A stretch of 64,000 nucleotides of DNA from Pasteurella multocida subsp. multocida OH4807 (GCA_000973525.1 CP004391.1:992001-1056000), one strand, 5' to 3'; counted from the first letter of the stretch, positions 1 to 12,345 are shown. The notes: generated by a model not told the origin, from the letters alone. Numbers and translations are program-made.

Positions 1-727
1 GCACTAACGTCATCAATAATTTATTATCTTTAATTTCAAATACAACTTTATCGAAGAAAATATCTAAAATTTGCTCAGTCGTATAATTTAACGCACGTAA
101 AATAATGGTTGCAGGTAATTTACGACGACGGTCAATACGTGCATATAAGTTATCTTTTGGATCGAATTCAAAATCTAACCACGAACCACGATAAGGGATG
201 ATACGCGCATTGTAGAGTACTTTACCTGATGAATGTGTTTTACCTTTATCACTATCAAAGAATACACCTGGACTGCGATGTAATTGCGACACGATAACAC
301 GCTCAGTTCCGTTGATGACGAAAGTACCATTATCAGTCATTAATGGGATCTCACCCATATACACTTCTTGTTCTTTAATATCTTTAATTGTGCCAGGTGC
401 AGCATCTTTGTCATAACTGACTAAACGTAATTTTACACGTAATGGTGCCGCATAAGTGGTACCACGAATTTGACATTCTCTTACGTCAAACACTGGCTCA
501 CCTAATTGGTAACTCACATATTGTAATTCAGTATTGCCATTATTACTGACAATAGGGAAAACAGAACGGAATGCAGCTTCTAAGCCTTGCAGACCTTCAG
601 GATCTCTTTGAATAAATTTATCAAAAGAGTCAAGTTGGATTGTTAATAAATAAGGTACATTTAAAACTTGCGGACGTTTGCCGAAGTCTTTACGAATACG
701 TTTTTTCTCGGTATATGAGTAAACCAT
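1..727 (-). CDS. rpoB: RNA polymerase beta subunit, N-terminal part (partial)
   Basis: This is the first 242 codons of the beta subunit of DNA-dependent RNA polymerase; the gene runs off the left edge. The reverse strand starts [17 protein letters not shown] at position 727 and continues with typical beta lobe sequence ([51 protein letters not shown]). The fork-loop/rifampicin region is not reached. It lies downstream of rplJ-rplL in the classic rplJL-rpoBC order, separated from rplL by an attenuator-like hairpin. No anomaly is visible in the part present. Confidence 0.97.
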   Translation of the reverse strand, partial: MVYSYTEKKRIRKDFGKRPQVLNVPYLLTIQLDSFDKFIQRDPEGLQGLEAAFRSVFPIVSNNGNTELQYVSYQLGEPVFDVRECQIRGTTYAAPLRVKLRLVSYDKDAAPGTIKDIKEQEVYMGEIPLMTDNGTFVINGTERVIVSQLHRSPGVFFDSDKGKTHSSGKVLYNARIIPYRGSWLDFEFDPKDNLYARIDRRRKLPATIILRALNYTTEQILDIFFDKVVFEIKDNKLLMTLV

Positions 728-935
728 AGGGTTCCTCTGCTTGTGTTTCAGTGAACCAAACACATAATGCTATACAACTAACACTATGTATGCGATGTAT
801 GTAAAAAGATACCGTTTCCAGATGACCGCACTCTGAACCTTACTTCTGATGAGCGGATACCCCAAATTATGTCAACGTAATTAATTTGAGAAAAACAGAA
901 ATTATCAAACGGAGAAAATTTATTCCTGTTTTGAT

Positions 936-970
936 AGCACAAAATGGCTGATGGAAAAACCACCAGCCAT
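936..970 (-). terminator. rplL-rpoB attenuator hairpin
   Basis: On the minus strand an 11-bp stem (one G-T pair) is formed by 944-954 and 960-970 around a 5-base loop, followed by TTTTGTGC. It sits just after rplL and before rpoB, where enterobacteria have a partial terminator that lowers beta/beta' output relative to L7/L12. The short U-run suggests incomplete termination. The matching role is inferred from position. Confidence 0.7.
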
Positions 971-1003
971 TGAGCCTTGAAGGGCTGACAAATAAATCAA
1001 AAA

Positions 1004-1372
1004 TTATTTGATTTCTACTTGTGCGCCAGCTTCTTCTAATTCTTTCTTAAGTGCATCAGCTTCAGCTTTAGAGATGCCTTCTTTCAATACTGCCGGAGCA
1101 GATTCTACTAAGTCTTTAGCTTCTTTTAAGCCTAAGCCAGTTGCACCACGTACTGCTTTGATAACTGCTACTTTGTTTGCACCTGCTGCTGCAAGAACAA
1201 CATCAAATTCAGTTTTCTCTTCTGCTGCTTCTGCTGGACCAGCTGCTACTGCTACTGCCGCTGCCGCTGCTGAAACACCAAATTTTTCTTCCATCGCAGT
1301 GATTAATTCTACGATTTCAGTTACAGATTTAGAAGCAATCGCTTCAATAATTTGTTCGTTAGTTAATGACAT
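1004..1372 (-). CDS. rplL: 50S ribosomal protein L7/L12
   Basis: Acidic stalk protein of the large ribosomal subunit, which recruits translation GTPases such as EF-Tu and EF-G (both encoded in this window). The 122-residue product starts [16 protein letters not shown]; an in-frame upstream start 9 bases earlier is less likely because MSLTNEQ is the family N-terminus. Layout is standard: N-terminal dimerisation helices (1-30), an Ala/Gly-rich hinge near 35-52, and the C-terminal domain with [12 protein letters not shown] and the terminal EAGAQVEIK. It follows rplJ after about 50 bases in one transcription unit. Confidence 0.98.
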   Translation of the reverse strand: MSLTNEQIIEAIASKSVTEIVELITAMEEKFGVSAAAAAVAVAAGPAEAAEEKTEFDVVLAAAGANKVAVIKAVRGATGLGLKEAKDLVESAPAVLKEGISKAEADALKKELEEAGAQVEIK

Positions 1373-1423
1373 AACAATCAATTCCTAAAGTAAAAAAGTT
1401 AAACGAGTAAAGAAACGGCTGAA

Positions 1424-1915
1424 TTAAGCTGCTTCTTGTAATTTGTCGCGTAATGCTGCAAGAGTGCGAACAAGTTTGCCTGCCGCAGCTTCTTTCATTG
1501 TACCCATTAAACGTGCAATTGCTTCGTCGTAAGTTGGTAATGTTGCTAAGAATTCAACATCTTGAATCTTACCTTCAAAGGCTGCACCTTTAATTTCAAA
1601 CTTATCATTTGCTTTTGCAAAATCTTTGAACAAACGTGCTGCAGCACCTGGATGTTCAGTAGAGAATGCGATAAGTGTTGGACCTACAAACGTATCTTTT
1701 AAGCATTCAAATTCAGTACCTTCAACCGCACGACGTAATAAAGTATTACGAACAACACGCATTGAAACACCGTTTTCACGAGCTGCTTTACGTAATTCAG
1801 TCATTTTATCTACTGTCACACCACGAGAATCCGCGATAACAGCTGATAGGGCACCTTTGGCTGCTTCGTTTACTTCAGCAACAATTGCTTGTTTGTCTTG
1901 AAGATTTAATGCCAT
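1424..1915 (-). CDS. rplJ: 50S ribosomal protein L10
   Basis: Stalk base protein that binds 23S rRNA and anchors L7/L12 dimers. The 163-residue length is normal. [15 protein letters not shown] begins the family N-terminus, [13 protein letters not shown] is the conserved RNA-binding stretch, and the C-terminal helix [20 protein letters not shown] binds L12. A ribosome binding site (AGGAGCTAAAAGCC) sits upstream. First gene of rplJL-rpoB; the long leader before it is probably the L10 autoregulatory site. Confidence 0.98.
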   Translation of the reverse strand: MALNLQDKQAIVAEVNEAAKGALSAVIADSRGVTVDKMTELRKAARENGVSMRVVRNTLLRRAVEGTEFECLKDTFVGPTLIAFSTEHPGAAARLFKDFAKANDKFEIKGAAFEGKIQDVEFLATLPTYDEAIARLMGTMKEAAAGKLVRTLAALRDKLQEAA

Positions 1916-2140
1916 TGGCTTTTAGCTCCTGAATACACTCCGATTTCTCGGACTTAAATTACCTCATAGACAACAATAACTATGAGGACGACTTCGGTGC
2001 ACAGAAGCAAGAAAAATTCTTATTCTGTTCACCATCTACGTAGGATAATTAAGAAATAATGCCTTTCCCCTACGGTCTTCGATGGGGCTTGAAATTGGTC
2101 AAGCACCATCAATTACTTTACCATCACTCAAATGGTAAAA
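1916..2140 (-). promoter_or_regulatory. Probable L10 (rplJ) leader
   Basis: The region between rplJ and the divergent glycerate kinase gene is about 360 bases. Its rplJ-proximal part is rich in stems on the minus strand: CCTCATAG/CTATGAGG (1962-1987) and a CCCC...GGGG stem with a GAAG-containing loop around 2066-2087. In other gammaproteobacteria L10 in complex with L12 binds such a leader to repress its own operon. The assignment rests on position and stem content; I did not derive the full consensus fold. Confidence 0.55.
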
Positions 2141-2275
2141 TTCAGATGCAAGATTATAATCACAATTTATTTTTTTGTAAATACGATTTATCAAAAAATA
2201 AACTGTTGCTATGATGTATTCCTATGTATTCTGTAATACCTACTGCTGTGTAATTGAGCTATATAGGATAAGAAG

Positions 2276-3415
2276 ATGAAAATAGTGCTTGCACCTGATT
2301 CATTTAAAGAAAGTTTAACTGCGCTTGAGGTTGCTCAAGCGATTGAGTTTGGTTTTAAAAAAGTCTTTCCTGATGCCGAGTACATTATAGTTCCAATGGC
2401 TGATGGTGGCGAAGGGACTGTCCAATCGCTAGTGGATGCTACACAAGGTTGTTTCATCTCAACAAAAATGACCGCACCACTTGGCAATCGTGTCTCTGCT
2501 GTATGGGGATTATCTGGCGATAAACAAATTGCTTTTATCGAAATGTCTGCAGCATCAGGCTTACATCTCGTTCCTTTTGAAAAAAGAAATCCACTCATGA
2601 CAACCAGTTTCGGAACAGGAGAATTACTTAAAGCAGCACTTGATGCCGGTGTAAAAAAGATCATTTTAGGCATTGGTGGCAGTGCAACAAATGATGCTGG
2701 AGTAGGGATGTTACAGGCGCTTGGTGGAAAATTTACTGACGCTCAACACCAAGAATTGCAATTTGGTGGAGCTGCTTTAGAAAGGCTTTCCTTTATTGAT
2801 CTTACAAATTTAGATCAACGCCTATACAATATTGAGTTACATATTGCTTGTGATGTCACCAACTCATTATGTGGTGAAAATGGAGCGTCCGTTATTTTTG
2901 GCCCACAAAAAGGCGCTACCACAGAAATGATTAAACAACTTGACCATGCTTTATATCACTTTTCAACTCTTGTTGAGCAACAATATCAACTCGCTATTCG
3001 TGATCTCGCAGGCAGTGGTGCCGCAGGTGGAATGGGAGCGGGACTGTTATTACTTCCTAACGTACAACTCCAATCTGGTGTAGATATTGTCATCAAGGCT
3101 GTTAATCTTGTTGAAAAGGTTAGGGATGCTGATTTAATCATCACAGGTGAGGGATGTATGGATAGTCAAACTGTACAAGGTAAAACTGCCGCTGGTGTCG
3201 CTAAAACTGCTAAATTATTTAACAAACCCGTTATTGCAATCGTAGGCAGTTTAAAAGAAGACTACGAAGTAATCTATGACATCGGCATAGATGCCGTTTT
3301 TCCGATACTACGTCAATTGGATAAGTTGGATGTAGTATTACACAATGGGCGTGAGAATCTCATTTCAACAGCACAAAATATTGCGAAATTATATCAATTA
3401 GCAAAATCTAAGTAG
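2276..3415 (+). CDS. Glycerate kinase (GarK/GlxK family)
   Basis: ATP-dependent glycerate kinase, cytosolic, phosphorylating D-glycerate to 2- or 3-phosphoglycerate. The 379-residue product shows family signatures APDSFKESLTALEVAQAIEFG at the N-terminus, PMADGGEGTV near 40, GIGGSATNDAGVGML near 138 and ITGEGCMDSQTVQGKT near 288. A Shine-Dalgarno (AGGATAAGAAG) precedes the ATG. It stands alone, opposite in direction to its ribosomal neighbours, and ends at a bidirectional terminator. No glycerate or glucarate catabolic partner genes are adjacent, so the source of its substrate is not shown here. Confidence 0.92.
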   Translation: MKIVLAPDSFKESLTALEVAQAIEFGFKKVFPDAEYIIVPMADGGEGTVQSLVDATQGCFISTKMTAPLGNRVSAVWGLSGDKQIAFIEMSAASGLHLVPFEKRNPLMTTSFGTGELLKAALDAGVKKIILGIGGSATNDAGVGMLQALGGKFTDAQHQELQFGGAALERLSFIDLTNLDQRLYNIELHIACDVTNSLCGENGASVIFGPQKGATTEMIKQLDHALYHFSTLVEQQYQLAIRDLAGSGAAGGMGAGLLLLPNVQLQSGVDIVIKAVNLVEKVRDADLIITGEGCMDSQTVQGKTAAGVAKTAKLFNKPVIAIVGSLKEDYEVIYDIGIDAVFPILRQLDKLDVVLHNGRENLISTAQNIAKLYQLAKSK

Positions 3416-3430
3416 GTATTTTTCACATAT

Positions 3431-3473
3431 AAAAAGACCGCAATTTATATGCTAAAATGCGGTCTCTTTTTTA
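3431..3473. terminator. Bidirectional terminator, glycerate kinase / rplA
   Basis: AAAAAGACCGCA (3431-3442) pairs with TGCGGTC plus a T-run (3458-3473). It lies between the convergent glycerate kinase and rplA genes and can serve both strands, with an A/T tract on each side. Confidence 0.85.
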
Positions 3474-3487
3474 GTATTTTCTACAGG

Positions 3488-4177
3488 TTATAGTGAAGAC
3501 TGATCAACAGCTACACCCGCACCCATAGTTGTTGAAATACTTACTTTCTTGATGAAGACACCTTTAGATGTCGTCGGTTTCGCTTTAGCTAAAGCAGCTA
3601 ATAACGCCTGTAAGTTTTCTTTTAATTGTTCTTCGCTAAAGTTAACTTTACCAATTGTAGTATGGATAATACCGTTTTTATCATTACGGTAACGAACCTG
3701 ACCAGATTTCGCATTTTTCACAGCTTCAGCAACGTTTGGTGTTACAGTACCAACTTTAGGGTTTGGCATTAAACCACGTGGACCTAAAATTTGACCTAAT
3801 TGCCCAACAACACGCATCGCATCTGGAGAAGCGATAACAACATCGAAGTTCATTTCACCTTTTTTCACTAACTCTGCTAAATCTTCCATACCGACTAAAT
3901 CAGCACCCGCTTCTTTAGCAGCTTCTGCGTTAGCACCTTGAGTGAACACAGCTACACGTACAGAACGACCAGTACCGTGTGGTAATACAGTTGCACCACG
4001 TACGTTTTGGTCAGATTTACGAGGATCGATACCTAAGTTAACAGCAACGTCAACGCTTTCAACGAATTTAGCAGTAGCAAATTGTTTTAATACTGCGATT
4101 GCTTCATTGATTTCATATGCTTTTGTAGAGTCTACGCCAGCTTTGATTGCTTTCATTTTTTTAGTCAATTTAGCCAT
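3488..4177 (-). CDS. rplA: 50S ribosomal protein L1
   Basis: L1 stalk protein of the large subunit; in other bacteria it also represses its own rplKA mRNA. The 229-residue product has the canonical [16 protein letters not shown] start, the [30 protein letters not shown] segment and the [15 protein letters not shown] loop. It starts 4 bases after the rplK stop, and its Shine-Dalgarno (GGAGGAATAA) is made from the last codons of rplK, which suggests translational coupling. Confidence 0.98.
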   Translation of the reverse strand: MAKLTKKMKAIKAGVDSTKAYEINEAIAVLKQFATAKFVESVDVAVNLGIDPRKSDQNVRGATVLPHGTGRSVRVAVFTQGANAEAAKEAGADLVGMEDLAELVKKGEMNFDVVIASPDAMRVVGQLGQILGPRGLMPNPKVGTVTPNVAEAVKNAKSGQVRYRNDKNGIIHTTIGKVNFSEEQLKENLQALLAALAKAKPTTSKGVFIKKVSISTTMGAGVAVDQSSL

Positions 4178-4181
4178 CGTA

Positions 4182-4610
4182 TTATTCCTCCACCACTAAG
4201 CCCATTGAACGAGCTGTACCAGCGATTGATTTCATCTTAGTTTCGATAGATGCACCAGTCATATCTGCTGCTTTAGTTTCAGCAATTTGACGGATTTGAT
4301 CTAAAGTTACTTTACCCACTTTATCTTTGTTTGGTTTACCAGAACCAGACTTGATACCTGCAGCTTTTTTCAATAATACTGCTGCTGGAGGAGTTTTAGT
4401 GATGAAAGTGAATGAACGGTCTGCATATACAGTGATAACAACTGGAATTGGTAAACCTTTTTCTAAGCTCTCAGTACGAGCGTTGAATGCTTTACAGAAT
4501 TCCATAATGTTCACACCTTGTTGACCTAATGCAGGACCAACTGGTGGTGATGGGTTAGCCATACCAGCTGCAACTTGCAACTTAACGTAGGCTTGTACTT
4601 TTTTTGCCAT
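4182..4610 (-). CDS. rplK: 50S ribosomal protein L11
   Basis: Component of the GTPase-associated centre, needed for RelA-dependent (p)ppGpp signalling. The 142-residue product contains the N-terminal [34 protein letters not shown] block and the rRNA-binding C-terminal domain with [14 protein letters not shown]. First gene of rplK-rplA, downstream of nusG on the same strand after 150 bases. Confidence 0.98.
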   Translation of the reverse strand: MAKKVQAYVKLQVAAGMANPSPPVGPALGQQGVNIMEFCKAFNARTESLEKGLPIPVVITVYADRSFTFITKTPPAAVLLKKAAGIKSGSGKPNKDKVGKVTLDQIRQIAETKAADMTGASIETKMKSIAGTARSMGLVVEE

Positions 4611-4719
4611 TTTTAGCTTCCTCTAGAATGGGTAATCACGCTATTGCTAGCTCCCCTGTTTACGAAAAGGCTGTATTTTAAATAAACACAGCCCAAACTT
4701 CAAGTAAAATTACTTAAAA

Positions 4720-4752
4720 TAAGACCGCACTTTATTTATCAAAATAAAGCAC
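4720..4752. repeat. Uptake signal beside an A/T-rich dyad
   Basis: An exact uptake signal core ACCGCACTT lies at 4724-4732, followed by an 8-bp A/T dyad (CTTTATTT/AAATAAAG). It lies between nusG and rplK. The stem is weak and I do not call it a terminator. Confidence 0.55.
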
Positions 4753-4760
4753 AATCAAAA

Positions 4761-5312
4761 CTAATTTGTCTTCTCAACTTGTCCAAATTCAAGTTCAACT
4801 GGTGTCGCACGACCAAAAATCGAGACTGAAACTTTTAAGCGACCTTTTTCATAATCCACTTCTTCCACTGTACCATTGAAATCAGCAAATGGACCTTCTG
4901 TGACACGTACTTCTTCGCCAGGTTGGAACTCTTTTCTATGACGTGGTTTTTCTGAACTTTCTTGTAAACGATTTAAAATACGATCTGCTTCACGTTGCGA
5001 AATTGGTGCTGGTTTATCAGCTGTTCCACCGATAAAACCCATAACACGTGGTACACTACGTACTAAATGCCAGGTTTCATCATTCATTTCCATCTGAACC
5101 AACACATAACCAGGAAAAAACTTACGCTCACTTTTACGCCTTTTCCCAGCTACATTCTCAACAACTTCTTCTGTTGGAACAAGCACTTCACCAAACTGCT
5201 CTTCCATCTGGTGTAACTTAATATATTCACGTAAAGTTGCCGCAACGCGACTTTCAAAACCTGAAAAAGCTTGTAATACATACCAACGTTTTTTTGGTGC
5301 GGTATCTGTCAT
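4761..5312 (-). CDS. nusG: Transcription elongation/antitermination factor NusG
   Basis: Binds RNA polymerase to suppress pausing and couples it to Rho or to ribosomal protein S10. The 183-residue product has the NGN domain ([33 protein letters not shown]) and a C-terminal KOW domain ([33 protein letters not shown]). It follows secE with 1 base between the genes, the standard secE-nusG pair. Confidence 0.98.
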   Translation of the reverse strand: MTDTAPKKRWYVLQAFSGFESRVAATLREYIKLHQMEEQFGEVLVPTEEVVENVAGKRRKSERKFFPGYVLVQMEMNDETWHLVRSVPRVMGFIGGTADKPAPISQREADRILNRLQESSEKPRHRKEFQPGEEVRVTEGPFADFNGTVEEVDYEKGRLKVSVSIFGRATPVELEFGQVEKTN

Positions 5313-5313
5313 A

Positions 5314-5724
5314 TTAGAACCTCAAATCTGTTAAGAACGTAATTAACGCAACAATAACCGAATCTAATCCCCATAAAATTAACGATACAAGGATTGTTAC
5401 GCCAGCCACAATGAATGTTGTTTGCATTGCTTCTTGACGTGACGGCCATACAATTTTTCTTAATTCAATTTTTGACTCACTGAAAAAATGACGCGCTTTC
5501 ATACCTTGATTTGTTAATGCTGCAATACCTAATGCAACTAGCAACAAAACAACTACGCCAACAACACGAACTGGAGTAGAAAACTGTTCTACAAGATAAA
5601 TATTACCTAATGCTGCTCCCGCAATAATGATAAACACTAAAACCCATAATAAGCTATTCAAGCCTTTTGATTTTAAGTTTTCATCTTCGTGCGTATTTTT
5701 CTTTTTCTCAATTTCTAACGCCAT
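5314..5724 (-). CDS. secE: Preprotein translocase subunit SecE
   Basis: Inner-membrane clamp of the SecYEG translocon. At 136 residues it is the long enterobacterial form with three membrane segments (about 23-40, 50-68 and 105-130) rather than the one-segment minimal form. The conserved cytoplasmic helix and hinge [27 protein letters not shown] is present. It is transcribed from the region between the tuf terminator and its start codon. Confidence 0.97.
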   Translation of the reverse strand: MALEIEKKKNTHEDENLKSKGLNSLLWVLVFIIIAGAALGNIYLVEQFSTPVRVVGVVVLLLVALGIAALTNQGMKARHFFSESKIELRKIVWPSRQEAMQTTFIVAGVTILVSLILWGLDSVIVALITFLTDLRF

Positions 5725-5901
5725 AATTTAATCCATTACTTGATCTAAAAATAGGGATTCATTTCTGAACGCGTGATTGTAGCACTTTATTTTAAACTTG
5801 CATATTAAAATTACAGCAGACGATTCACTTTTTAGGTGTATATAGCGTATTTTTAACGATAGGTATCACGTTACATAGTAATCAGCTTATTTTTGAAAAA
5901 C

Positions 5902-5933
5902 AAAAAGGCGTATCTTTTAGATACGCCTTTTTT
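5902..5933 (-). terminator. Terminator of the str operon after tuf
   Basis: A 13-14 bp perfect stem, AAAAGGCGTATCT / AGATACGCCTTTT, with a 3-base loop and a T-tract on the minus strand. It ends rpsL-rpsG-fusA-tuf and separates it from secE-nusG. Confidence 0.92.
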
Positions 5934-5950
5934 CAGCATGTTAAGCTAAA

Positions 5951-7147
<1,197 letters not shown>

Positions 7148-7194
7148 TCAGTAGATACCACAAGCCATTATAGCTTGTGGTTTGTTAAACAAAA

Positions 7195-9297
7195 TTATTT
7201 TTTGCGAGCTTCAATGATTGCATCAGCAACGTTTTTCGGTGCTTCTGCATACTTCAATGGCTCCATTGAGTATGAAGCACGACCTTGAGTTTGTGAACGA
7301 AGGTCAGTTGCATAACCAAACATCTCTGAAAGTGGTACTTCTGCATTGATCTTCACAACAAATTCATTTGCTTCTTGGCCGTTAACCATCGCACGACGAC
7401 GGCTTAAATCACCAATTACATCACCCACGTAGTCTGGTGGTGTTTCAACTTCTACTTTCATGATCGGCTCAAGTAGAACTGGGTTTGCTTTGTTAAATGC
7501 TGCTTTAAATGCTAAAGATGCAGCAAGTTTAAACGCAAGTTCAGATGAGTCAACATCATGGTATGAACCGAAGTGTAAACGTACACCTAAATCTACTACT
7601 GGGTAACCTGCTAATGGACCAGATTTAAGTTGTTCTTGAATACCTTTATCAACAGCAGGGATATATTCACCTGGAATTACACCACCCTTGATTTCATTCA
7701 CAAACTCATAGCCTGGACCTTCCGGCTCTAATGGATATAAGTCGATAACAACATGACCATATTGACCACGACCACCAGATTGTTTTGCGTGTTTACCTTC
7801 AACATCATTCACGCGAGTGCGGATTGTTTCACGGTAAGATACTTGTGGTTTACCAATGTTCGCTTCAACTTTAAATTCACGACGCATACGGTCAACGATA
7901 ATATCTAAGTGTAACTCACCCATACCAGAGATAATTGTTTCACCTGACTCTTCATCTGTATGAACACGGAATGAAGGATCTTCTTGAGCAAGACGACCTA
8001 ATGCAATACCCATTTTTTCTTGGTCTGCTTTCGTTTTTGGTTCAACAGCAACAGAAATTACTGGTTCTGGGAATTCCATACGCTCAAGGATGATTGGTGC
8101 ATCTTGTGCACATAATGTATCACCAGTACCCACATCTTTCAAACCAATTGCTGCTGCGATATCGCCTGCACGAACCTCTTTGATTTCTTCACGTTTGTTC
8201 GCATGCATCTGTACAATACGACCGAAACGTTCACGTTTATCTTTCACAGAGTTTAATACAGTATCACCTGAGTTAATCACACCTGAATAAACGCGGAAGA
8301 ACGTTAAGTTACCAACAAATGGGTCTGTCGCAATTTTGAATGCAAGTGCTGAAAACGGCTCATCATCATTCGCGTGACGTTCACCTTCAGTTTCGTCAGG
8401 ATTAATCCCTTTAATTGCTGGAATATCTGTTGGTGCTGGCAAATAATCGATTACCGCATCAAGCATCGCTTGAACACCTTTATTTTTAAAGGCAGAACCA
8501 CAGCAAACAGGAATAATTTCACCTGCTAATACACGTTGACGTAAACCCGTTTTGATTTCTTCTTCCGTTAACTCTTCACCACCAAGGTATTTTTCCATTA
8601 GGTCTTCTGAAGCTTCAGCTGCTGACTCTACTAAATTTTGACGCCATTCTTCACACGCATCTAACATATCAGCTGGAATATCTTCATAAGTAAATGTCAT
8701 ACCTTGATCTGCTTCATTCCAGTTAATTGCTTTCATTTTAACAAGATCAACAACACCTTTGAAGTTATCTTCAGAACCAATTGGTAATTGTAGAGGAACT
8801 GAATTACCACCTAAACGTGTTTTAATTTGTTCAACAACACGTAAGAAGTTAGCACCTGTACGGTCCATTTTGTTTACGAACGCAACACGTGGAACTTGGT
8901 ATTTATTTGCTTGGCGCCATACAGTTTCAGATTGTGGTTGAACACCACCTACTGCACAGTAAACCATTACCGCACCATCAAGAACACGCATAGAACGCTC
9001 TACTTCGATAGTAAAGTCAACGTGTCCTGGCGTATCGATTACATTGATACGGTGTTGTGGATATTGTTTAGACATACCAGACCAGAATGCTGTTGTCGCT
9101 GCAGACGTGATAGTAATACCACGCTCCTGCTCTTGCTCCATCCAGTCCATAGTGGCTGCACCATCGTGCACCTCACCAAGTTTGTGACTCACACCGGTAT
9201 AGAAAAGGATACGCTCTGAGGTTGTTGTCTTACCTGCATCGATGTGAGCACTGATACCAATATTACGGTATCTTTCAATAGGGGTTGTACGTGCCAT
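7195..9297 (-). CDS. fusA: Elongation factor G
   Basis: Translocation GTPase that also helps recycle ribosomes. The 700-residue product starts [31 protein letters not shown], with the G1 motif AHIDAGKT, G3 DTPGHVDF and G4 NKMD, and ends with domain V ([26 protein letters not shown]). Third gene of the str operon. The 105-base gap before it holds an 8-bp hairpin (9344-9377) without a U-run. Confidence 0.98.
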   Translation of the reverse strand: MARTTPIERYRNIGISAHIDAGKTTTSERILFYTGVSHKLGEVHDGAATMDWMEQEQERGITITSAATTAFWSGMSKQYPQHRINVIDTPGHVDFTIEVERSMRVLDGAVMVYCAVGGVQPQSETVWRQANKYQVPRVAFVNKMDRTGANFLRVVEQIKTRLGGNSVPLQLPIGSEDNFKGVVDLVKMKAINWNEADQGMTFTYEDIPADMLDACEEWRQNLVESAAEASEDLMEKYLGGEELTEEEIKTGLRQRVLAGEIIPVCCGSAFKNKGVQAMLDAVIDYLPAPTDIPAIKGINPDETEGERHANDDEPFSALAFKIATDPFVGNLTFFRVYSGVINSGDTVLNSVKDKRERFGRIVQMHANKREEIKEVRAGDIAAAIGLKDVGTGDTLCAQDAPIILERMEFPEPVISVAVEPKTKADQEKMGIALGRLAQEDPSFRVHTDEESGETIISGMGELHLDIIVDRMRREFKVEANIGKPQVSYRETIRTRVNDVEGKHAKQSGGRGQYGHVVIDLYPLEPEGPGYEFVNEIKGGVIPGEYIPAVDKGIQEQLKSGPLAGYPVVDLGVRLHFGSYHDVDSSELAFKLAASLAFKAAFNKANPVLLEPIMKVEVETPPDYVGDVIGDLSRRRAMVNGQEANEFVVKINAEVPLSEMFGYATDLRSQTQGRASYSMEPLKYAEAPKNVADAIIEARKK

Positions 9298-9401
9298 TCT
9301 TATTTCCTTGCTGGAATTAAATATGAAATTTTAAATATGTATAAGGCTTCACCACATAATTAAATGAGATGAAGCCTAAAAAACGTAGTTGCTTTAACCA
9401 A

Positions 9402-9896
<495 letters not shown>

Positions 9897-10008
9897 TCAG
9901 GATTTTCCAAAACTCTACATTTTGCGATAAATATCGCCTTTTGACTGGAGTTTATGGTTTAAATAGTTTTACTAATTTAGACGTTTGGCCTTACTTAACG
10001 GAGAACCA

Positions 10009-10410
<402 letters not shown>

Positions 10411-10570
10411 TCATAAAAGAATGTTTATATTCAAAATCTATTCTATAGAAGAATAGACGCTGAATTTTAATCTTCAATAAAGATGATGTCAAGAAATAAG
10501 CAGCAACTCTTTGGAGATTGCACGTTGAGTGTGCTTTGAATTTACGATAAGAGATCGGGGGTAAATGAGC

Positions 10571-10858
10571 TTATAGCGCCAGTTGAGGAAAATATCTTTC
10601 TGTTAATTGCACAAACTCAAGCAGTGAGATGACAGTGATCGACTCATGTGGCTCGATTAATGTCTTGAGATGACGCGCTTGTAGATCTGGCGCTAAAATA
10701 AAAACGCGTGTATTCAATTGCTTAAATAGCATGGGGTATTTTAACGGTAGTAGCACGCCATCTTGCCATAAGACAATCACATCCTTTTCTGTTAGATGCT
10801 GAAAATATTGAGTGAGTTGTAACGTGTCATAACTTGCTTGCGAAAAGGTATAAAGCAT
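10571..10858 (-). CDS. tusB: Sulfurtransferase complex subunit TusB (DsrH family)
   Basis: Small DsrH-like subunit of the TusBCD complex, which relays persulfide sulfur from TusA toward TusE and MnmA for 2-thiouridine in tRNA (mnmA is also in this window at 19934-21085). The 95-residue product MLYTFSQASYDTLQLTQYF has the length and pattern VIVLWQDGVLLPL of the family. It ends the yheO-tusDCB string just before rpsL, the same order as in E. coli. Confidence 0.88.
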   Translation of the reverse strand: MLYTFSQASYDTLQLTQYFQHLTEKDVIVLWQDGVLLPLKYPMLFKQLNTRVFILAPDLQARHLKTLIEPHESITVISLLEFVQLTERYFPQLAL

Positions 10859-10866
10859 ATATCCTC

Positions 10867-11229
10867 TTAAAAGGTCAGTACTTTTTCTGCTTGTTGTAAT
10901 TTTTCTACTAGTTCTGTACGGTCAAGTGTTTCACAGTACAAAATAAGTGGCTGCGTTTCCAATCCTACACGCGCTAAGGATTCACGACAAATATAACGCT
11001 GTTCGATATCATATAATTCGAGTAACTTAAAAGTGCGAATAAAATCTTTTTGTAAAATACATTCTGGCTGCTGCTCGCTGAGTAAGTTAAACACGCCATC
11101 ATCAAGAAAAAAAACAGCGATGTCTTCTTCCTGACAAAATGCTGTTGCCGCTAATAATGCTTCTAAGCCTTCTCGACAACTTGATGTACCATGAGGTGCT
11201 GAACGGAAAACAAAAGCAAGCTTAATCAT
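10867..11229 (-). CDS. tusC: Sulfurtransferase complex subunit TusC (DsrF family)
   Basis: Structural subunit of the cytosolic TusBCD heterohexamer for tRNA wobble-uridine thiolation. The 120-residue product has the DsrE/F fold start IKLAFVFRSAPHGTSSCREGLEALLA and the FFLDDGVFNLL strand-loop. It overlaps tusD by 4 bases and is 8 bases from tusB, consistent with coupled translation. Confidence 0.92.
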   Translation of the reverse strand: MIKLAFVFRSAPHGTSSCREGLEALLAATAFCQEEDIAVFFLDDGVFNLLSEQQPECILQKDFIRTFKLLELYDIEQRYICRESLARVGLETQPLILYCETLDRTELVEKLQQAEKVLTF

Positions 11230-11606
11230 AACGTCAATACCCGTTCTGCTTCTAAAATCGCTTTAGTAAATTCACCCAAACCCGCAAGAATAAAAGAAGA
11301 TGCTAAGTTGGCTTGGTTGTGATTTGATGAGGTCTGTTCACTCACGACCCCTCGTCTTTGTGCAGCTGCAATACATAAATGTAAAGGGATGTGATATTGC
11401 TGTGCTAACGCTTGCCATGCTTTTTGTAAAGCAAACTCATCATTTGCTGGATAAACAAAGGCATTAGCAGTTGTCACGCCCTCTTGGAAGAAAAAGACTT
11501 GCGTGATTTGATGTCCTTGTTGCACGAGCGTTTGTGCAATTTGATAGGCTAAGTAGCCACCTTGTGTGCCATAAACTGACTGTGTTATACAAAGTACATA
11601 ACGCAT
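11226..11606 (-). CDS. tusD: Sulfurtransferase complex subunit TusD (DsrE family)
   Basis: Catalytic subunit of TusBCD. The 126-residue product reads RYVLCITQSVYGTQGGYLAYQIAQTLVQQGHQITQVFFFQEGV, and the candidate active cysteine is in PLHLCIAAAQRRGVV near residue 78, where DsrE/TusD keep the sulfur-carrying Cys. It overlaps yheO by one base and tusC by four. Confidence 0.93.
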   Translation of the reverse strand: MRYVLCITQSVYGTQGGYLAYQIAQTLVQQGHQITQVFFFQEGVTTANAFVYPANDEFALQKAWQALAQQYHIPLHLCIAAAQRRGVVSEQTSSNHNQANLASSFILAGLGEFTKAILEAERVLTL

Positions 11607-12277
11607 TATTTAGGCTCATCTGAATCTTGTTTAACTTGACGGATGTATAAGTAAACGGTATGACGAGAAATCGCTAAACGTTCAGCCACTAAGTTAATCG
11701 CATCTTTAATATCAAAAATGCCTTTTTCATATAAAGAAATCACAATTTGGCGATTCTTGTTATTATTTGATACCATGCGATCTACAGTAACCTCTTCGAT
11801 TGTTTTTTCTACGGTTTGTGCCACTAATTCTTCTACTGAACTAGCGAAATTCACCGCTGAGGTTTCTGTCTGTTCTGAGGCTGGCATAAACGCCTGCACA
11901 AACTCTGAAACAGGCACATCTAAGTTAATGTTAATACATAACAAACCTATAATACGCTGACTTTTATTACGTATTGCAATTGTGACAGACTTCATTAACC
12001 CCTTACTTTTTGCGCGTGTAAAATAAGGTTTTGATACACTTTCAGTTTGCATATTATGCAACGACTTCAGTGCAAGATCCGTGATTGGCGAGCCAATTTG
12101 ACGATTAGTATTATGCCCATTTGCAATACAAATCGTGGAATGTTCTAGATCCTCTAAAGAATGTAACACAATTTCACAATGGCGACCAATAAGCGCGCTG
12201 ACGCCATCCACTACAGCTGTATAAGAATTTAAAATAGCTTTATCGTCATCTGTAAAAGGTCGTTTATCCGTTAACAT
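11606..12277 (-). CDS. yheO: YheO-type transcriptional regulator (PAS-like + HTH)
   Basis: Predicted DNA-binding regulator. The N-terminal YheO-like sensor domain (about 10-115, VDGVSALIGRHCEIVLHSLEDLEHSTICIANGH) is followed by a C-terminal helix-turn-helix (KDAINLVAERLAISRHTVYLYIRQVK). I prefer the ATG at 12277 over the TTG two codons earlier. It heads yheO-tusDCB. Its targets are not established; the conserved pairing with tus genes suggests a link to sulfur or tRNA-thiolation control, which is inference. Confidence 0.85.
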   Translation of the reverse strand: MLTDKRPFTDDDKAILNSYTAVVDGVSALIGRHCEIVLHSLEDLEHSTICIANGHNTNRQIGSPITDLALKSLHNMQTESVSKPYFTRAKSKGLMKSVTIAIRNKSQRIIGLLCININLDVPVSEFVQAFMPASEQTETSAVNFASSVEELVAQTVEKTIEEVTVDRMVSNNNKNRQIVISLYEKGIFDIKDAINLVAERLAISRHTVYLYIRQVKQDSDEPK

Positions 12278-12301
12278 GCCCAACTCTCAATTTGTTATCA
12301 T

Positions 12302-12342
12302 GACCGCACGATTTGCTTAAAGCACAAAGTGCGGTCTTTTTT
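12302..12342. terminator. Inverted-repeat hairpin between fkpA and yheO
   Basis: GACCGCAC (12302-12309) pairs with GTGCGGTC (12329-12336), followed by eight T on the plus strand. The exact uptake signal AAGTGCGGT at 12327-12335 forms one arm. Both flanking genes are on the minus strand, where the T-run falls on the wrong side, so termination of fkpA here would be weak. Confidence 0.5.
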
Positions 12343-12345
12343 TAA

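Noticed and set aside
4733..4752. Terminator between nusG and rplK
   Set aside because: The stem is all A/T except the ends and the T-run is broken; strength would be low.
9344..9377. Terminator between rpsG and fusA
   Set aside because: The 8-bp stem AGGCTTCA/TGAAGCCT has no U-run on the minus strand and would cut the str operon; probably an RNA-processing or chance hairpin.
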